The notes under the pieces are model-generated. The model was not told the origin of the DNA. It did no database searches and saw only the letters and a list, made by a program, of their open reading frames with translations. A DNA stretch of 14,778 bases from contig JASLIR010000497.1 in NCBI GenBank assembly GCA_030152125.1, positions 1 to 14,778 on the forward strand, read 5' to 3'. This document shows, piece by piece, positions 14,147 through 14,778 of this stretch (position 1 is its first letter; each line of letters starts with the position of its first letter). Source of the stretch: Alkanindiges sp. (GTDB lineage Bacteria; Pseudomonadota; Gammaproteobacteria; Pseudomonadales; Moraxellaceae). The translations under genes were made by a program, and so were the position numbers.

Positions 14147-14778
14147 TCAGTCAAAAATTTTCTCTGCTGCCACAAAGGGAATGGCAATTACATCAAAGGC
14201 CACCGCAAAAGGCAGTAGCACCAGTTTTTCAAATGGATTCAGGCCGGATTTGGAGGTATAGCTTTCTTCCTTGGTGGTGTAGATAGACACCTGATAAGGC
14301 TTGCTTAACGGCTTTAAGCTGCCAAGGTTGCTCACAGCCGGATAAACCACCCCGGCCAGTTTGATGTTAAAACAGAAGCGTTGTGCATTCATGCGCTCAT
14401 CGCTGGACGTAGAGCATTCTTCTGCACCATTCTGGATAAAAAACTCCATGTCGGCTTTGCTGATGTTTTCTTTCAGTTTTACATAGGATAAAGGCAGGGT
14501 TCCGGAAAAATAGCCATCATTCTTGGCGGAGTAAAAGCTGAGCTCCTTGGTAATCTGAATATGCCTGGCATCCAGCTTGCTAATCAGGCCGGCAAAGCGT
14601 GCGCCGCCCTGGGTCAGGATATAACTGTTCTTTTGCCCGGCAATCACCAGGCTGTCGGCAGGAACCCCCTGAATGCTTTGTGCTGGTTTGCCAAAGGCCA
14701 CCACACTGTCTTCCACCAGCGTGACATTGGTGGTACGGGTACGCACTTTGTTGTCCTTGTTAATTAGGGCGGTGGTAG
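14147..14778 (-). CDS. Unrecognised exported-looking protein, N-terminus beyond the window
   Basis: The frame is open through the right edge: upstream of the first internal GTG (14746) it reads TTALINKDNK without a stop, so the true start lies outside the window and this is a partial gene of at least 210 codons. I do not recognise the family. The visible part is mixed beta-rich with two cysteines in EECSTSSDERMNAQRFC (about 120-136 of the visible protein), which could form a disulfide, favouring the periplasm. The C-terminus LLPFAVAFDVIAIPFVAAEKIF is hydrophobic and rather like the tails of some small YceK/YidQ-type lipoproteins. The leading TTALINKDNK would fit just after a lipobox Cys, but that is a guess. 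Convergent with vapC. Confidence 0.7.
   Translation of the reverse strand, partial: TTALINKDNKVRTRTTNVTLVEDSVVAFGKPAQSIQGVPADSLVIAGQKNSYILTQGGARFAGLISKLDARHIQITKELSFYSAKNDGYFSGTLPLSYVKLKENISKADMEFFIQNGAEECSTSSDERMNAQRFCFNIKLAGVVYPAVSNLGSLKPLSKPYQVSIYTTKEESYTSKSGLNPFEKLVLLPFAVAFDVIAIPFVAAEKIFD

Overview
The window is a typical gene-dense chromosomal segment of a gammaproteobacterium. The best guess is a member of the Moraxellaceae (Acinetobacter/Alkanindiges-like). That rests on family content seen by eye: tandem AdeT1/2-type periplasmic proteins, a long (~859 aa) PlsB, the recG-comF pair, and moderate GC with AT-rich intergenic DNA. No taxonomic search was possible. I see no rRNA, tRNA, CRISPR array, prophage or complete insertion sequence.

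Layout: (1) 1-564 has no gene. Most of it is a non-coding, hairpin-rich MITE-like element (162-478) with good terminal inverted repeats and TA at both ends, plus a possible extra copy of the terminal repeat at 82-95. (2) 565-3235, minus strand: recG and comF in an overlapping pair (DNA repair helicase and a ComF-type phosphoribosyltransferase). (3) 3265-4104, plus: a YeeZ-like Rossmann/SDR protein divergent from recG. (4) 4347-6585, plus: two tandem paralogous secreted proteins of the AdeT1/2 solute-binding-like family with no transporter partner in view, closed by a bidirectional terminator. (5) 6658-9237, minus: plsB, the first acyltransferase of phospholipid synthesis. (6) 9421-10473 and 10645-11508, plus: a CorA-family metal transporter and a TesB-type acyl-CoA thioesterase, the latter followed by a strong terminator. 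(7) 11575-14146: an accessory-looking block with an AT-rich unrecognised membrane protein between two terminators, a YvbH-like bacterial PH-domain protein, and a VapBC toxin-antitoxin module with a perfect operator-like dyad. (8) 14147 to the edge, minus: the C-terminal part of an unrecognised exported-looking protein.

Most genes are single transcription units facing alternate ways and do not form one pathway. PlsB (acyl-CoA/acyl-ACP use) and TesB (acyl-CoA hydrolysis) both touch acyl-thioester pools, but they are separated and divergent, so no co-regulation is claimed. The best candidates for something undescribed are the lone AT-rich membrane protein, the partnerless pair of AdeT-like binding proteins, the MITE, and the twin dyads upstream of corA. 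None amounts to a clear new system on sequence alone.
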